A DNA stretch of 64,000 nucleotides from Modestobacter italicus (GTDB taxonomy: Bacteria > Actinomycetota > Actinomycetes > Mycobacteriales > Geodermatophilaceae), in NCBI RefSeq assembly GCF_019799965.1, contig NZ_JABGCJ010000009.1, positions 1 through 64,000 of the forward strand, in the 5' to 3' direction. The translations under genes and the position numbers were made by a program. Positions 1 to 7,769 of this stretch are shown here, piece by piece. The notes below the pieces were generated by a model. The model was not told the origin of the DNA. It worked only from the letters and a program-made list of their open reading frames with translations, and did no database searches. Numbering within the stretch: the first letter of the stretch is position 1; each line of letters opens with the position of its first letter.

Positions 1-390
1 GCCAAGGAGATGGACATCACCCCGGAGAAGGTGCTGGAGATCCAGCAGTACGCCCGGGAGCCGATCAGCCTGGACCAGACCATCGGCGACGAGGGCGACA
101 GCCAGCTCGGTGACTTCATCGAGGACTCCGAGGCGGTCGTCGCGGTCGACGCGGTGAGCTTCGGGATGATGCAGGAGCAGCTCACCGGCGTCCTGCAGAC
201 CCTCTCCGAGCGCGAGGCCGGCGTCGTCCGGCTGCGCTTCGGTCTCGCCGACGGCCAGCCCCGCACCCTCGACGAGATCGGCCAGGTCTACGGGGTCACC
301 CGCGAGCGGATCCGGCAGATCGAGTCCAAGACCATGTCCAAGCTCCGCCACCCCAGCCGCTCCCAGGTGCTGCGCGACTACCTCGAGTGA
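1..390 (+). CDS. sigA: Primary sigma factor SigA, C-terminal part
   Basis: The 5' end lies outside the window; 129 residues are visible. They cover the end of region 3 and all of region 4. Region 4.2 holds the helix-turn-helix that reads the -35 element ([20 protein letters not shown], about 95-114 of the visible part). The stretches [19 protein letters not shown] and [19 protein letters not shown] are those of the housekeeping sigma factor of mycobacteria and relatives (SigA/HrdB), not of an alternative sigma. The protein directs RNA polymerase to most promoters. A strong hairpin follows five bases after the stop codon. Confidence 0.96.
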   Translation, partial: AKEMDITPEKVLEIQQYAREPISLDQTIGDEGDSQLGDFIEDSEAVVAVDAVSFGMMQEQLTGVLQTLSEREAGVVRLRFGLADGQPRTLDEIGQVYGVTRERIRQIESKTMSKLRHPSRSQVLRDYLE

Positions 391-394
391 TCGA

Positions 395-439
395 CCGTCC
401 CGCGCTCGGCATGATGACGTCGTGACGAGCGCGGGACGG
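395..439 (+). terminator. Hairpin terminator after sigA
   Basis: A perfect 14-bp inverted repeat (CCGTCCCGCGCTCG at 395-408, its complement at 426-439) encloses a 17-nt loop. It starts 5 nt after the sigA stop and ends 2 nt before the next GTG, so it can end sigA transcripts and may also fold in the leader of the downstream gene. There is no T-tract, which is usual in actinobacteria. Confidence 0.75.
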
Positions 440-441
440 CA

Positions 442-1353
442 GTGGTGAGCAGGCGGGGCTGGGCGCTCTTCCTGGCGATGTCGGTCATCTGGGGCGTGCC
501 CTACCTGCTGATCAAGGTCGCCGTGGGGGAGTTCTCCCCGGCGGTGGTGGTCTTCCTCCGCTGCGCGATCGGCGCCGCCCTGCTGCTGCCCTGGACCCTC
601 GCCCGCGGGGGCCTGGGCGGGGCGCTGCGCCGGCACTGGCGGGCGCTGCTGGTGTTCACCGTGCTGGAGATGACCGGCCCGTGGTTCCTGCTGTCCTGGG
701 CCGAGCAGGAGCTCTCCTCGTCGCTGACCGGCCTGCTGGTGGCCGGCGTCCCGTTCGTCGCCGCGCTCACCGCCCGGCTGGCCGGCGAGGAGGACCGGCT
801 CTCCCCGGTCCGGGTCGTCGGCATGCTGGTCGGGGTGGTCGGCATCGCCGCGCTGCTCGGCCTGGACGTCGGCGGCGCGCAGCTGACCGCGATCGGTGCC
901 GTGGCCCTGGTGGTGGTCGGCTACGCGACCGCGCCGATGGTGATCAGCCGCCGGCTGCCCGACGTCCCCGGCGTCACCGCCAGCGCGTTCGCGCTGTCGG
1001 TCACCGCCGTGGTCTACGCGCCGTTCGCCGTGCCCCGGCTGGGCGAGGCGGTGGACGCACCGGCGCAGGCCTGGGTCTCGGTGGCGGTGCTCGGCGTGGT
1101 CTGCACCGCGGTCGCGTTGGCGCTGTTCTTCGCGCTGATCCGGGAGGTCGGCCCGCAGCGGGCGCTGGTGATCACCTTCGTGAACCCGGCGGTCGCCGTC
1201 CTGCTCGGCGTGGCGCTGCTGGACGAGCCGTTCACCCTCGGCATCGCCCTGGGCCTGCCGCTGATCCTGCTCGGCTGCGTGCTCGCCACCCGGCGCAGCC
1301 CCGTGCGCACCGAACGCTCCGAGCTCACCGACCTCGACGCCGCCGTCCCCTGA
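442..1353 (+). CDS. EamA/DMT-family transporter
   Basis: 303 residues with about ten hydrophobic segments arranged as two EamA repeats (roughly 8-140 and 150-285). This is the architecture of drug/metabolite exporters of the plasma membrane. The N-terminus (GWALFLAMSVIWGVPYLLIK) is the typical first helix. The substrate cannot be read from sequence. The GTG start at 442 lies 2 nt behind the sigA hairpin, with only a weak GGACGG upstream as ribosome site. The next gene converges on it, with a doubled hairpin between them. An opposite-strand frame at 501-845 is a shadow. Confidence 0.85.
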   Translation: MVSRRGWALFLAMSVIWGVPYLLIKVAVGEFSPAVVVFLRCAIGAALLLPWTLARGGLGGALRRHWRALLVFTVLEMTGPWFLLSWAEQELSSSLTGLLVAGVPFVAALTARLAGEEDRLSPVRVVGMLVGVVGIAALLGLDVGGAQLTAIGAVALVVVGYATAPMVISRRLPDVPGVTASAFALSVTAVVYAPFAVPRLGEAVDAPAQAWVSVAVLGVVCTAVALALFFALIREVGPQRALVITFVNPAVAVLLGVALLDEPFTLGIALGLPLILLGCVLATRRSPVRTERSELTDLDAAVP

Positions 1354-1360
1354 CCCTCTG

Positions 1361-1422
1361 CCCGGCCATGTTCGCCAACATGGCCGGGCCGGGCGTCCGG
1401 CCATGTTCGCCAACATGGCCGG
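1361..1422. terminator. Tandemly duplicated hairpin between convergent genes
   Basis: Two almost identical palindromes follow each other. The first is CCCGGCCATGTT-CGCC-AACATGGCCGGG at 1361-1388 (12-bp stem, 4-nt loop). The second, at 1397-1422, has an 11-bp stem and the same CGCC loop. The copies share about 30 bases and lie 36 bp apart between the stops of two convergent genes, so they probably act as a bidirectional terminator. The arms are lower in GC than surrounding DNA, and the exact duplication is unusual. Confidence 0.7.
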
Positions 1423-1429
1423 GCCGGGC

Positions 1430-2488
1430 TCAGGGGGCGGGGCGCAGGGGCGCGGTGGCGAACTCGCGCATGCCGTCGGCGAAGGCCACCTGCGCCCGGT
1501 GGCCGAGCTCCTGCTCGGCGCGCACCGGGGAGGCTACGACGTGCCGCACGTCGCCGATCCGGTACTCGCCGGTGACCTCCGGTGCCGGGCCGCCGAACGC
1601 CTCGGCGAGCGCCGCGGCCATGTCACCCACGGTGTGCGGGACGCCGGAGGCGACGTTGTAGGCCCGCAGCGACGAGTCCGGCGGGTCGGTCTCCAGCGAC
1701 CGCAGGTTGGCCTGCGCGACGTCGGTGACGTGCACGAAGTCCCGCTGCTGGCCGCCGTCCTCGAACACCCGGGGCGCCCGGCCGGACTCCAGCGCGCTGC
1801 GGAAGATCGACGCCACCCCGGCGTAGGGGGTGTCCCGGGGCATGTGCGGGCCGTAGACGTTGTGGTACCGCAGGGCGATCGCGCCGCCGCCGGTCGAGCG
1901 GGCCCAGGCCGCGGCCAGGTGCTCCTGGGCGAGCTTGGTCGCCGCGTAGGTGTTGCGCGGGTCGGCCGGGGTGTCCTCACCGACCTCGCCCCAGCTCAGC
2001 TGCCGGCCGCACACCGGGCAGGGCGGCTCGAACCGGCCGGCGTCCAGGTCGGCCCGGCGCCGGGGTGCCGCGGGGACGACGCCGTGCTCGGGGCACTCGT
2101 AGCGGCCCTCGCCGTAGACCACCATCGAGCTGGCCAGCACCAGCCGGCCGATCTCCGCCCGGGCCATCGCGGCCAGCAGCACCGCCGTCCCCAGGTCGTT
2201 GATCCCGGCGTAGTCGGGCATGTCCTGCACGTCGATGCCCAGGCCGACCATCGCGGCCTGGTGACAGACCGCGTCGACGCCGTCCAGCGCCCGGTCGACG
2301 GCGTCGCGGTCGCGCACGTCGCCGACCTGCAGGTCCACCCCGTCCAGGCCGGGGACGCCCTCGGGGTAGCGCGGGTGCACCGCGGGGAGCAGGGCGTCGA
2401 GCACCCGCACCTCGTGTCCGGCCTCGCGGCAGGCGGCGACGACGTGCGAGCCGATGAAGCCCGCCCCTCCGGTGACCAGGATGCGCAC
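1430..2488 (-). CDS. NAD-dependent epimerase, dTDP-L-rhamnose 4-epimerase-like
   Basis: Extended short-chain dehydrogenase: the NAD-binding motif TGGAGFIG is at the N-terminus and the catalytic YxxxK appears as YAATK. Between them is an insert with cysteine pairs (ECPEHG, then FEPPCPVCGRQL), a mark of the dTDP-L-rhamnose 4-epimerase (WbiB/Tll) branch of sugar-nucleotide epimerases. The likely role is interconversion of 6-deoxy sugar nucleotides for surface glycans. No other rhamnose gene is nearby. The start at 2488 gives MRILVTGG, the usual beginning; a GTG at 2512 would add eight residues and nearly touch the divergent tag gene. Exact substrate is inferred from the cysteine insert only. Confidence 0.72.
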   Translation of the reverse strand: MRILVTGGAGFIGSHVVAACREAGHEVRVLDALLPAVHPRYPEGVPGLDGVDLQVGDVRDRDAVDRALDGVDAVCHQAAMVGLGIDVQDMPDYAGINDLGTAVLLAAMARAEIGRLVLASSMVVYGEGRYECPEHGVVPAAPRRRADLDAGRFEPPCPVCGRQLSWGEVGEDTPADPRNTYAATKLAQEHLAAAWARSTGGGAIALRYHNVYGPHMPRDTPYAGVASIFRSALESGRAPRVFEDGGQQRDFVHVTDVAQANLRSLETDPPDSSLRAYNVASGVPHTVGDMAAALAEAFGGPAPEVTGEYRIGDVRHVVASPVRAEQELGHRAQVAFADGMREFATAPLRPAP

Positions 2489-2514
2489 GAGCGCAGACGC
2501 TAGCTTCGGCACCC

Positions 2515-3096
2515 GTGGAGCGCCCCCGGAGCACCGACGACCTGCCCCGCTGCGGCTGGGCGACCAGCGCCCCCGAGTACGTCCGCTACCACGACGAGGA
2601 GTGGGGTGTGCCGTTGCACGGGGACGACGCCCTCTACGAGCGGCTCACCCTGGAGGGGTTCCAGTCGGGGCTGTCCTGGATCACCATCCTGCGCAAGCGC
2701 CCCGCCTTCCGGGCCGCGTTCGCCGGCTTCTCGATCCCGGCGGTGGCCGCGTTCACCGACGCGGACGTCGAACGGCTGATGGCCGACGCGGGCATCGTCC
2801 GCAACCGCGCGAAGGTGGTCGCGGCGGTGCGAAACGCCCGGGCGGCGCTCGACGTGCCGGAGGGGCTGTCGGCCCTGCTGTGGTCGTTCGCCCCGGCCGG
2901 TGGGCGACCCCGTCCGCAGACGCCGGACGACGTCCCGGCGACCAGCCCGGAGTCGGTTGCGCTGGCCAAGGAGCTGAAACGGCGGGGGTTCTCCTTCGTC
3001 GGCCCGACCACCTCCTACGCCCTGATGCAGGCCACCGGGATGGTCGACGACCACGTCGCGAGCTGTTTCCGGGCGGGGGAGAGGCACCCGGACTGA
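2515..3096 (+). CDS. tag: DNA-3-methyladenine glycosylase I
   Basis: 193 residues matching the whole length of TAG, which removes 3-methyladenine from alkylated DNA in base-excision repair. Visible family features are CGWATSAPEYVRYHDEEWG near the N-terminus (zinc-snap Cys and the base-pocket region), then LTLEGFQSGLSWITILRKR and a C-terminal block with FVGPTTSYALMQATGMVDDH. The gene starts with GTG and is divergent from the epimerase, with only 26 bp between the starts. A TAGCTT hexamer 8 nt upstream may be its -10 element. Confidence 0.95.
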   Translation: MERPRSTDDLPRCGWATSAPEYVRYHDEEWGVPLHGDDALYERLTLEGFQSGLSWITILRKRPAFRAAFAGFSIPAVAAFTDADVERLMADAGIVRNRAKVVAAVRNARAALDVPEGLSALLWSFAPAGGRPRPQTPDDVPATSPESVALAKELKRRGFSFVGPTTSYALMQATGMVDDHVASCFRAGERHPD

Positions 3097-3210
3097 GGGG
3101 TCCGGGTTGGTCGATGGCCGCGGATACGGGATCATGGGCGGAGAGCTCTGCACGAACAGTCGCCACACCACGGCCAGCCGGTCCGTGGGTGGCCGGTGAA
3201 GGAGGCACGC

Positions 3211-3378
3211 ATGGCGGCCATGAAGCCGCGTACGGGTGAAGGTCCCCTCGAGGTCACCAAGGAGGGCCGCGGCCTGGTCATGCGCGTCCCGCTGGAGGGT
3301 GGCGGCCGGCTGGTCGTCGAGCTGTCCCCCGATGAGGCGAGCGCCCTCTCCGAGGCCCTGAAGGGCGCGACCAGCTGA
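3211..3378 (+). CDS. DUF3117 small protein
   Basis: 55 residues beginning MAAMKPRTGEGPLEVTKEG and continuing with VMRVPLEGGGRLVVELSPDE. This is the near-invariant actinobacterial DUF3117 family, whose function is unknown. The ATG at 3211 is chosen because a strong AAGGAGG (3199-3205) precedes it by 5 nt. A longer frame from GTG 3196 would place that ribosome site inside the gene. The gene stands alone between tag and the aminopeptidase. Confidence 0.92.
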   Translation: MAAMKPRTGEGPLEVTKEGRGLVMRVPLEGGGRLVVELSPDEASALSEALKGATS

Positions 3379-3461
3379 TCACCGACGCGAGTCTGCCTGC
3401 GGGCAGCCCCGCGCTCGACGACGCGGCCCCGGCCGCCGGCAGCACGCCGGCGTCCGGGGCC

Positions 3462-5021
3462 GTGCCGTCGTTCCAGGGAGCGCTGCCGTTCCCGCGGGTC
3501 GAGGTCGTCCCGGCCCTGCCGGCGCTCGGGCCGGACGACGTCCTCGCCGTCCCGGTGGGCGCTCACGGTGCTCTGCCCGGGTGGCTGACGGAGGCCACCG
3601 AGCCGCCGGTCGACCCGGAGCTCCTCGCCGGCGCCCTGGCCGACACCGGCAACGGCGGCAAGCGCGGCGGGATCACCAACCTGCCGGTCCCCGGCCGGCG
3701 CCCGCGGAGCGTGCTGGCCGTGGGCGTGGGCGACGCGACCCTCCCGCACCTGCGCTCCTACGTCGCGGTGGCCGTCCGTCGGGCGCAGACCCTCGCCGAG
3801 TCCGGCGCCCGGCGGCTGGTGCTGCCGGTGGACACCGGGGTCGCCCCGGCGGGCGCCGACGAGGTGCGCACCGCGGTGGAGACCGCGCTGCTGGCCGGCC
3901 ACCGCTTCCGGGACACCTCGACCCCGCACCCGCCCCGGCTGGCCGAGGTGCTCGTGGTCGCCACCGACGCCGACGACCCGGCAGTGGCCGCTGGGGAGCT
4001 CGCCGGCCGGGTCGCCGCGGAGTCGGTGGCCTGGGCCCGCGACCTGGTCAACACCCCGAGCAGCACGAAGGACCCTGCCTGGCTGGCCGACCGTGCGGTC
4101 GAGCGGCTGGGCGGCCTCCCGCACGTCGGGGTCTCCGTGCTCGGGCCGGACGAGCTGGCTGCCGGCGGCTTCGGCGGCGTGCTGGCCGTGGGCGGTGGTT
4201 CGGCGAGCCCGCCCAGGGTCGTCGTCGTCACGTACCGGCCGCCACACGCCACCGCCGGGCACCCGGTCCTGGTCGGCAAGGGCATCACCTTCGACACCGG
4301 CGGCATCTCGATCAAGACCAACGCCGGCATGCGTGAGATGAAGACCGACATGGCCGGCGCCGCCGCCGTGCTGGCCGCGGTCGACGCCGCGGCCCGCCTC
4401 GAGCTGCCGGTCGCGGTGAGCGCCGTGGTCGCGCTCGCGGAGAACGCCGTCTCCGGTGCCGCCTACCGGCCGGCCGACGTGGTGCGGCACGTGGGCGGGC
4501 GCACCACCGAGGTGCGCAACACCGACGCGGAGGGCCGGCTGGTGCTCGCCGACGCCCTCGCGCACGCCCGCCTGACGCTCGGCGCCACGGTGCTGGTCGA
4601 CGTCGCCACCCTCACCGGGGCGATGAAGACGGCGCTGGGTGCGCGCACGGCCGGGCTCTACGCGACCACCGACGGGCTGGCCGACGCCGTCCGGACCGCC
4701 GCCGGGCACGCTGGGGAGGCGGTCTGGCGGATGCCGCTGTCGGAGGAGCACGTCGGTCACCTGCGCGCCCAGCTGGACTCCGAGGTGGCCGACGCGAACA
4801 ACGCCCCGGGCAACCCCGGCTCGACCACGGCGGCACTGTTCCTGCAGCCGTTCGCCGGGGAGCTGCCCTGGGCGCACCTGGACGTCGCCGGTCCGGCGCG
4901 GTCGGGCAGCGACGAGGCCGAGGTGGTCAAGGGCGGCACCGGCTTCGGCGTCCGGACCCTGCTGCGCTGGCTGGAGGCAGGGGCGCCGGTGGACGTGCCC
5001 GGCCCGATCGTGCGCGACTGA
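3462..5021 (+). CDS. pepA: Leucyl aminopeptidase (M17)
   Basis: 519 residues, the usual length for M17 cytosol aminopeptidases, which are hexameric two-metal enzymes that trim N-terminal residues from peptides. The C-terminal catalytic domain shows the metal- and substrate-binding stretches VGKGITFDTGGISIK (about 270-284) and the family signature NTDAEGRL (about 353-360). The N-terminal third is the less conserved macro-like domain. GTG 3462 is a reasonable start but the upstream frame is open and GC3-rich, so the protein could begin a little earlier. The enzyme is cytosolic and probably serves peptide turnover. Confidence 0.94.
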   Translation: MPSFQGALPFPRVEVVPALPALGPDDVLAVPVGAHGALPGWLTEATEPPVDPELLAGALADTGNGGKRGGITNLPVPGRRPRSVLAVGVGDATLPHLRSYVAVAVRRAQTLAESGARRLVLPVDTGVAPAGADEVRTAVETALLAGHRFRDTSTPHPPRLAEVLVVATDADDPAVAAGELAGRVAAESVAWARDLVNTPSSTKDPAWLADRAVERLGGLPHVGVSVLGPDELAAGGFGGVLAVGGGSASPPRVVVVTYRPPHATAGHPVLVGKGITFDTGGISIKTNAGMREMKTDMAGAAAVLAAVDAAARLELPVAVSAVVALAENAVSGAAYRPADVVRHVGGRTTEVRNTDAEGRLVLADALAHARLTLGATVLVDVATLTGAMKTALGARTAGLYATTDGLADAVRTAAGHAGEAVWRMPLSEEHVGHLRAQLDSEVADANNAPGNPGSTTAALFLQPFAGELPWAHLDVAGPARSGSDEAEVVKGGTGFGVRTLLRWLEAGAPVDVPGPIVRD

Positions 5022-5101
5022 GGGGTTGCCGCGGCCGGTCGGCGGGCATCTCCCCGAGCGAGCCGCGCCACCGGCGCGACCGGACCTCAGGGGGAACAGC
5101 C

Positions 5102-5275
5102 GTGAGCATGATGGACAAGGCCAAGGGCGCGCTGAACAGCGACAAGGGCGAGCAGGCCAGCGACAAGGCCCTGGACAAGGGCGAGCAGTTCGCCGACCAG
5201 AAGAGCGGCGGCAACCACGACGCGCAGATCGACAAGGGCCGGGACGCCGCCGACGGCAAGATCGGCAACCAGTAA
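5102..5275 (+). CDS. Rv0909/MT0933-type antitoxin-like small protein
   Basis: 57 residues, very rich in Lys, Asp, Gly and Gln: MSMMDKAKGALNSDKGEQ, ending ADGKIGNQ. The repeated DKxxxxxDKxxxQ/G pattern and the KSGGNHDAQIDKG segment match the MT0933 antitoxin-like family of actinobacteria. The GTG start follows AGGGGGA (5089-5095 region) by about 6 nt. In M. tuberculosis the family member sits beside a SRPBCC-type toxin. Neither neighbour here looks like that, so this is an orphan or has a different role such as a stress-type small protein. It is too short for a 60-residue ORF cut-off. Confidence 0.7.
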   Translation: MSMMDKAKGALNSDKGEQASDKALDKGEQFADQKSGGNHDAQIDKGRDAADGKIGNQ

Positions 5276-5347
5276 CCGGACGGTCCCGGCGGCTGGGGCC
5301 AGGGCCTCAGCCGCCACCGGCCCGCCGGGTCGGGCAGGATCGCTCCG

Positions 5348-6808
5348 ATGAGCGAGGAACAGCGCGGCGTCGTCTTCCCGGCCGGCCCGGACGGACGGCG
5401 CAGCACCGCGACGCTCGGGCGCGCGGTGGTCGCCGACGCGCTGCGTCCGGTCGACCCGACCGGGGCGCGGGCGGCCGAGCAGGAGACCAACTGGCGGGCC
5501 GGCTACCTGAGCCACGTGCGCCGCAGCGTGGAGGCCGGGCTCTCCTCCCGGGAGGCGGCCCTGGCGATCGCCGGAGCCGGGCTGGACTCGCTGCACTCCC
5601 GGATGCGGGTGGCCGGGCCGGACGGCGAGCGGGAGCTGGCCGTCCTCCGCACGGCGCCGGCCGAACGGCAGCTGCGCACCGTCGAGCTGCGCGGGGAGGC
5701 CGACCCCGAGCGCGAGCTGTCGCTGCCCTGGCGGGGCACCCGGCTGCGCGGCGACGACCTGCACCGCCGGCTGGCCGCGTGGGTCGCGGCCGGGGTGGTC
5801 GAGCCCAGCTGCGCCGAGGCGGTGCGCACCGTCGCCGACCACCCGCAGTGGCTGGCGCTGCCCGACCACACCGTGGCCGTGCTCGGCGCGGGCGCGGAGA
5901 TGGGGCCGCTCACCGCCCTGCTCCGCTGGGGCGCCCGGGTGGCCGCCGTCGACCTGCCCCGGCCGGCGCTGTGGCAGCGGGTGCTGGACACCGCCCGCCG
6001 GGGCGCGGGCACGCTGCTGGTCCCGACCAGCGCGGACGGCGACCTGGCGAGCACTGCCGGGGCCGACCTGATCGCCGGGGTGCCCGAGGTCGGCGACTGG
6101 CTGACCGACCTGCCGGGCGTGCCGGTGCTGGGCAACTACGTCTACGCCGACGGCGCCACCAACGTGCGGGTGTCGACGGCGGTCGACGCGCTGACCCTGC
6201 GGCTGGCCGAGGCCCGCCCCGACCTGGCGCTGGGCTTCCTGGCCACCCCGACGGACGTCTTCGCCGTCCCGGCCGAGGCGGTCGAGTTCTCCGTCGCCGC
6301 CTACGCCCGCCGTCCGCGGACGGCGAAGCTGCTGGGCCGCCCGCTGCGCACGCTGTCCGCCGGCCGGCTGCTGACCCGCGGCTACCTGCCCGGCGCCGAC
6401 CCCGGGATCAACGACAGCCTGGTGCCGCAGCAGGGCCCGAACTACGCGCTGGCCAAGCGGCTGCAGCGCTGGCGGGCCCAGGTCGCCCGGGCGGCGGGCA
6501 GCACCGTGTCGATGAACGTCGCCCCGCCCACCCGCACCCGCTCGGTGGTCAAGAACCGGGCGCTGGCCGCGGCCTACGCCGGGGCGCACCGGTTCGGCGT
6601 CGAGGTGTTCGAGCCGGCGACGTCGAACGTGCTGATGGCAGCGCTGCTGGTGCACGACCTGCACACCGGTGGCGGCCCGGCGCACGTCCACCCCTGGCAG
6701 GACGAGGCGTACGCCGCCGCGCACGGCGGCCTGTGGCGCAGCCCGTACGCCCCGCGCAGCGCCCTGGGCCTGGCCGCGGTCCTCGGGGTGGCCGGCGCAC
6801 GGGGCTGA
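5348..6808 (+). CDS. Conserved actinobacterial protein of unknown function
   Basis: 486 residues, soluble, no signal peptide and no membrane segment. A Rossmann-like glycine-rich stretch, TVAVLGAGAEMGPLTALLRWG, lies at about 175-195 and is followed by a strand ending in VAAVDLPRP. This suggests a nucleotide or NAD(P) binding core. The C-terminal third has blocks such as APPTRTRSVVKNRALAAAY and LMAALLVHDLHTGG. I do not recognise a characterised family. The start is ATG 5348, 7 nt after a CAGGAT hexamer that could be a leaderless -10. The gene is probably monocistronic. Confidence 0.7.
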   Translation: MSEEQRGVVFPAGPDGRRSTATLGRAVVADALRPVDPTGARAAEQETNWRAGYLSHVRRSVEAGLSSREAALAIAGAGLDSLHSRMRVAGPDGERELAVLRTAPAERQLRTVELRGEADPERELSLPWRGTRLRGDDLHRRLAAWVAAGVVEPSCAEAVRTVADHPQWLALPDHTVAVLGAGAEMGPLTALLRWGARVAAVDLPRPALWQRVLDTARRGAGTLLVPTSADGDLASTAGADLIAGVPEVGDWLTDLPGVPVLGNYVYADGATNVRVSTAVDALTLRLAEARPDLALGFLATPTDVFAVPAEAVEFSVAAYARRPRTAKLLGRPLRTLSAGRLLTRGYLPGADPGINDSLVPQQGPNYALAKRLQRWRAQVARAAGSTVSMNVAPPTRTRSVVKNRALAAAYAGAHRFGVEVFEPATSNVLMAALLVHDLHTGGGPAHVHPWQDEAYAAAHGGLWRSPYAPRSALGLAAVLGVAGARG

Positions 6809-6896
6809 GGCCCCGCGCCGCGCTCTCCGGCCTGGCCGCGGCGCTCGGGGCCGATCCGGCCGGGCGTGTTCCGCGCCGGCGGCGGGCGGCCACCTC

Positions 6897-6902
6897 TACG
6901 GT
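6897..6902 (+). promoter_or_regulatory. -10 element of a leaderless transcript
   Basis: TACGGT ends exactly 6 nt before ATG 6909. The same TANNNT-N6-start layout recurs at many starts in this window, as expected when the transcript begins at the start codon. Confidence 0.5.
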
Positions 6903-6908
6903 CGCGCC

Positions 6909-7607
6909 ATGTCGCAGGACGTCGAACCGGTCATCCAGGTCCGGCCGCGACCGCGGCTGCGGGAGCCCTGGACCGCGTTGCGGGTGGCCCTGGTCGTCGT
7001 CTGGCTGGGCCTCGCGCTGACCACCGTCCTCACCGGCCAGCGCGCGGCGTCCCTGGACGACCTGCGTGCCGCGGTCGACGCCGGGCGGGTGGACGAGGTG
7101 CGGGTCAGCGAGGGCCTGGAGCCGCGGACCGTCGGCTTCGCCGTGCAGTCGGCGGTGTGGCGCTCGGGCCCGGTCCTGCGTCGCACCGAGGTCTGGGTCG
7201 CCAGCCCCGGGGTCGACGTCCCGCAGGACGAGCGCCCGCTGATCTCCGGTGACCTGGCCGACGAGCTGCGCGCGGCGGACCGTGACCTGCGTGTCGTGCC
7301 GCTGGTCGAGGCGTCGTCCTCGTCGGAGGTGCTCGGCTGGCGCCTCCCGGCCTGGGTCGGGATGGTCCTGCTGGCCGACGGGCTGGCGGTGCTGTTCCTG
7401 CTCGTCGGCGGGCCAGCGCCGGCGCGGGCGACCCGCTGGGCCTGGTTCTGGCTGAGCTGGCCGCCGGTCGGCAACCTGGCGCTCCCGCTGCTGTCCGGGC
7501 CGTTCCCGGGCCTGCCGGCGCCGCGCCCCGGTGGACGGCGGCTCACCGGGGGCTGGGCGTTCCTGCTCTGCGGCGTGCTCGGCATCGGCTTCTTCGGCGC
7601 CCGCTGA
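6909..7607 (+). CDS. Membrane protein of unknown function
   Basis: 232 residues. One hydrophobic helix near the N-terminus (about 24-42, VALVVVWLGLALTTVL) is followed by a soluble domain of about 110 residues (PRTVGFAVQ, RRTEVWVASPG) and a C-terminal membrane part with three helices (about 145-232). I recognise no family. The start ATG 6909 is favoured over longer readings of the same frame because MSQDVEP begins right after a leaderless-type TACGGT-N6 and codon use changes there. It may be a sensor or a membrane-anchored accessory protein; no function is assigned. Confidence 0.65.
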   Translation: MSQDVEPVIQVRPRPRLREPWTALRVALVVVWLGLALTTVLTGQRAASLDDLRAAVDAGRVDEVRVSEGLEPRTVGFAVQSAVWRSGPVLRRTEVWVASPGVDVPQDERPLISGDLADELRAADRDLRVVPLVEASSSSEVLGWRLPAWVGMVLLADGLAVLFLLVGGPAPARATRWAWFWLSWPPVGNLALPLLSGPFPGLPAPRPGGRRLTGGWAFLLCGVLGIGFFGAR

Positions 7608-7629
7608 CCCGGAGGTCCGGACGGCGCGC

Positions 7630-7681
7630 TCAGGGGCCGCTCAGGGACGCCGGTCAGGGGCGGGTCAGGGTCGGTTCAGGG
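7630..7681 (+). repeat. Five TCAGGG direct repeats at one-turn spacing
   Basis: TCAGGG occurs at 7630, 7641, 7654, 7665 and 7676, giving spacings of 11, 13, 11 and 11 bp. Four of the five are preceded by GG, GC or GT in the same register. Sites on one face of the helix at 11-bp steps are the usual binding pattern of OmpR/PhoB-type response regulators and SARPs. The array lies about 85-135 bp upstream of the ABC exporter start and probably controls it. No regulator gene is adjacent. Confidence 0.6.
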
Positions 7682-7727
7682 CGCTCCCCGATGTCCCCGA
7701 GGCGGCTGCGCCGACAGGCTCGTCGGC

Positions 7728-7769
7728 ATGGACACCACCTCCTCCGCCCGCCCCGGGGGGACGCTGTGA
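7728..7769 (+). other. 13-codon upstream ORF overlapping the ABC gene start
   Basis: ATG 7728 opens a short frame, MDTTSSARPGGTL, whose TGA (7767-7769) overlaps the GTG start of the ATPase gene in a GTGA junction. This is the geometry of translational coupling. No clear ribosome site precedes the ATG. It could be a leader peptide that passes ribosomes to the GTG, or a chance frame. Confidence 0.35.

Noticed and set aside
1403-2503. Long plus-strand open frame opposite the epimerase gene
   Set aside because: It is the antisense shadow of a convincing SDR gene; composition is Val/Gly/Arg/His-rich as expected for antisense of GC3-rich coding DNA.
3132-4877. 581-codon minus-strand frame
   Set aside because: Antisense to DUF3117 and the aminopeptidase, with Arg/Gly/His-rich composition and no domain.
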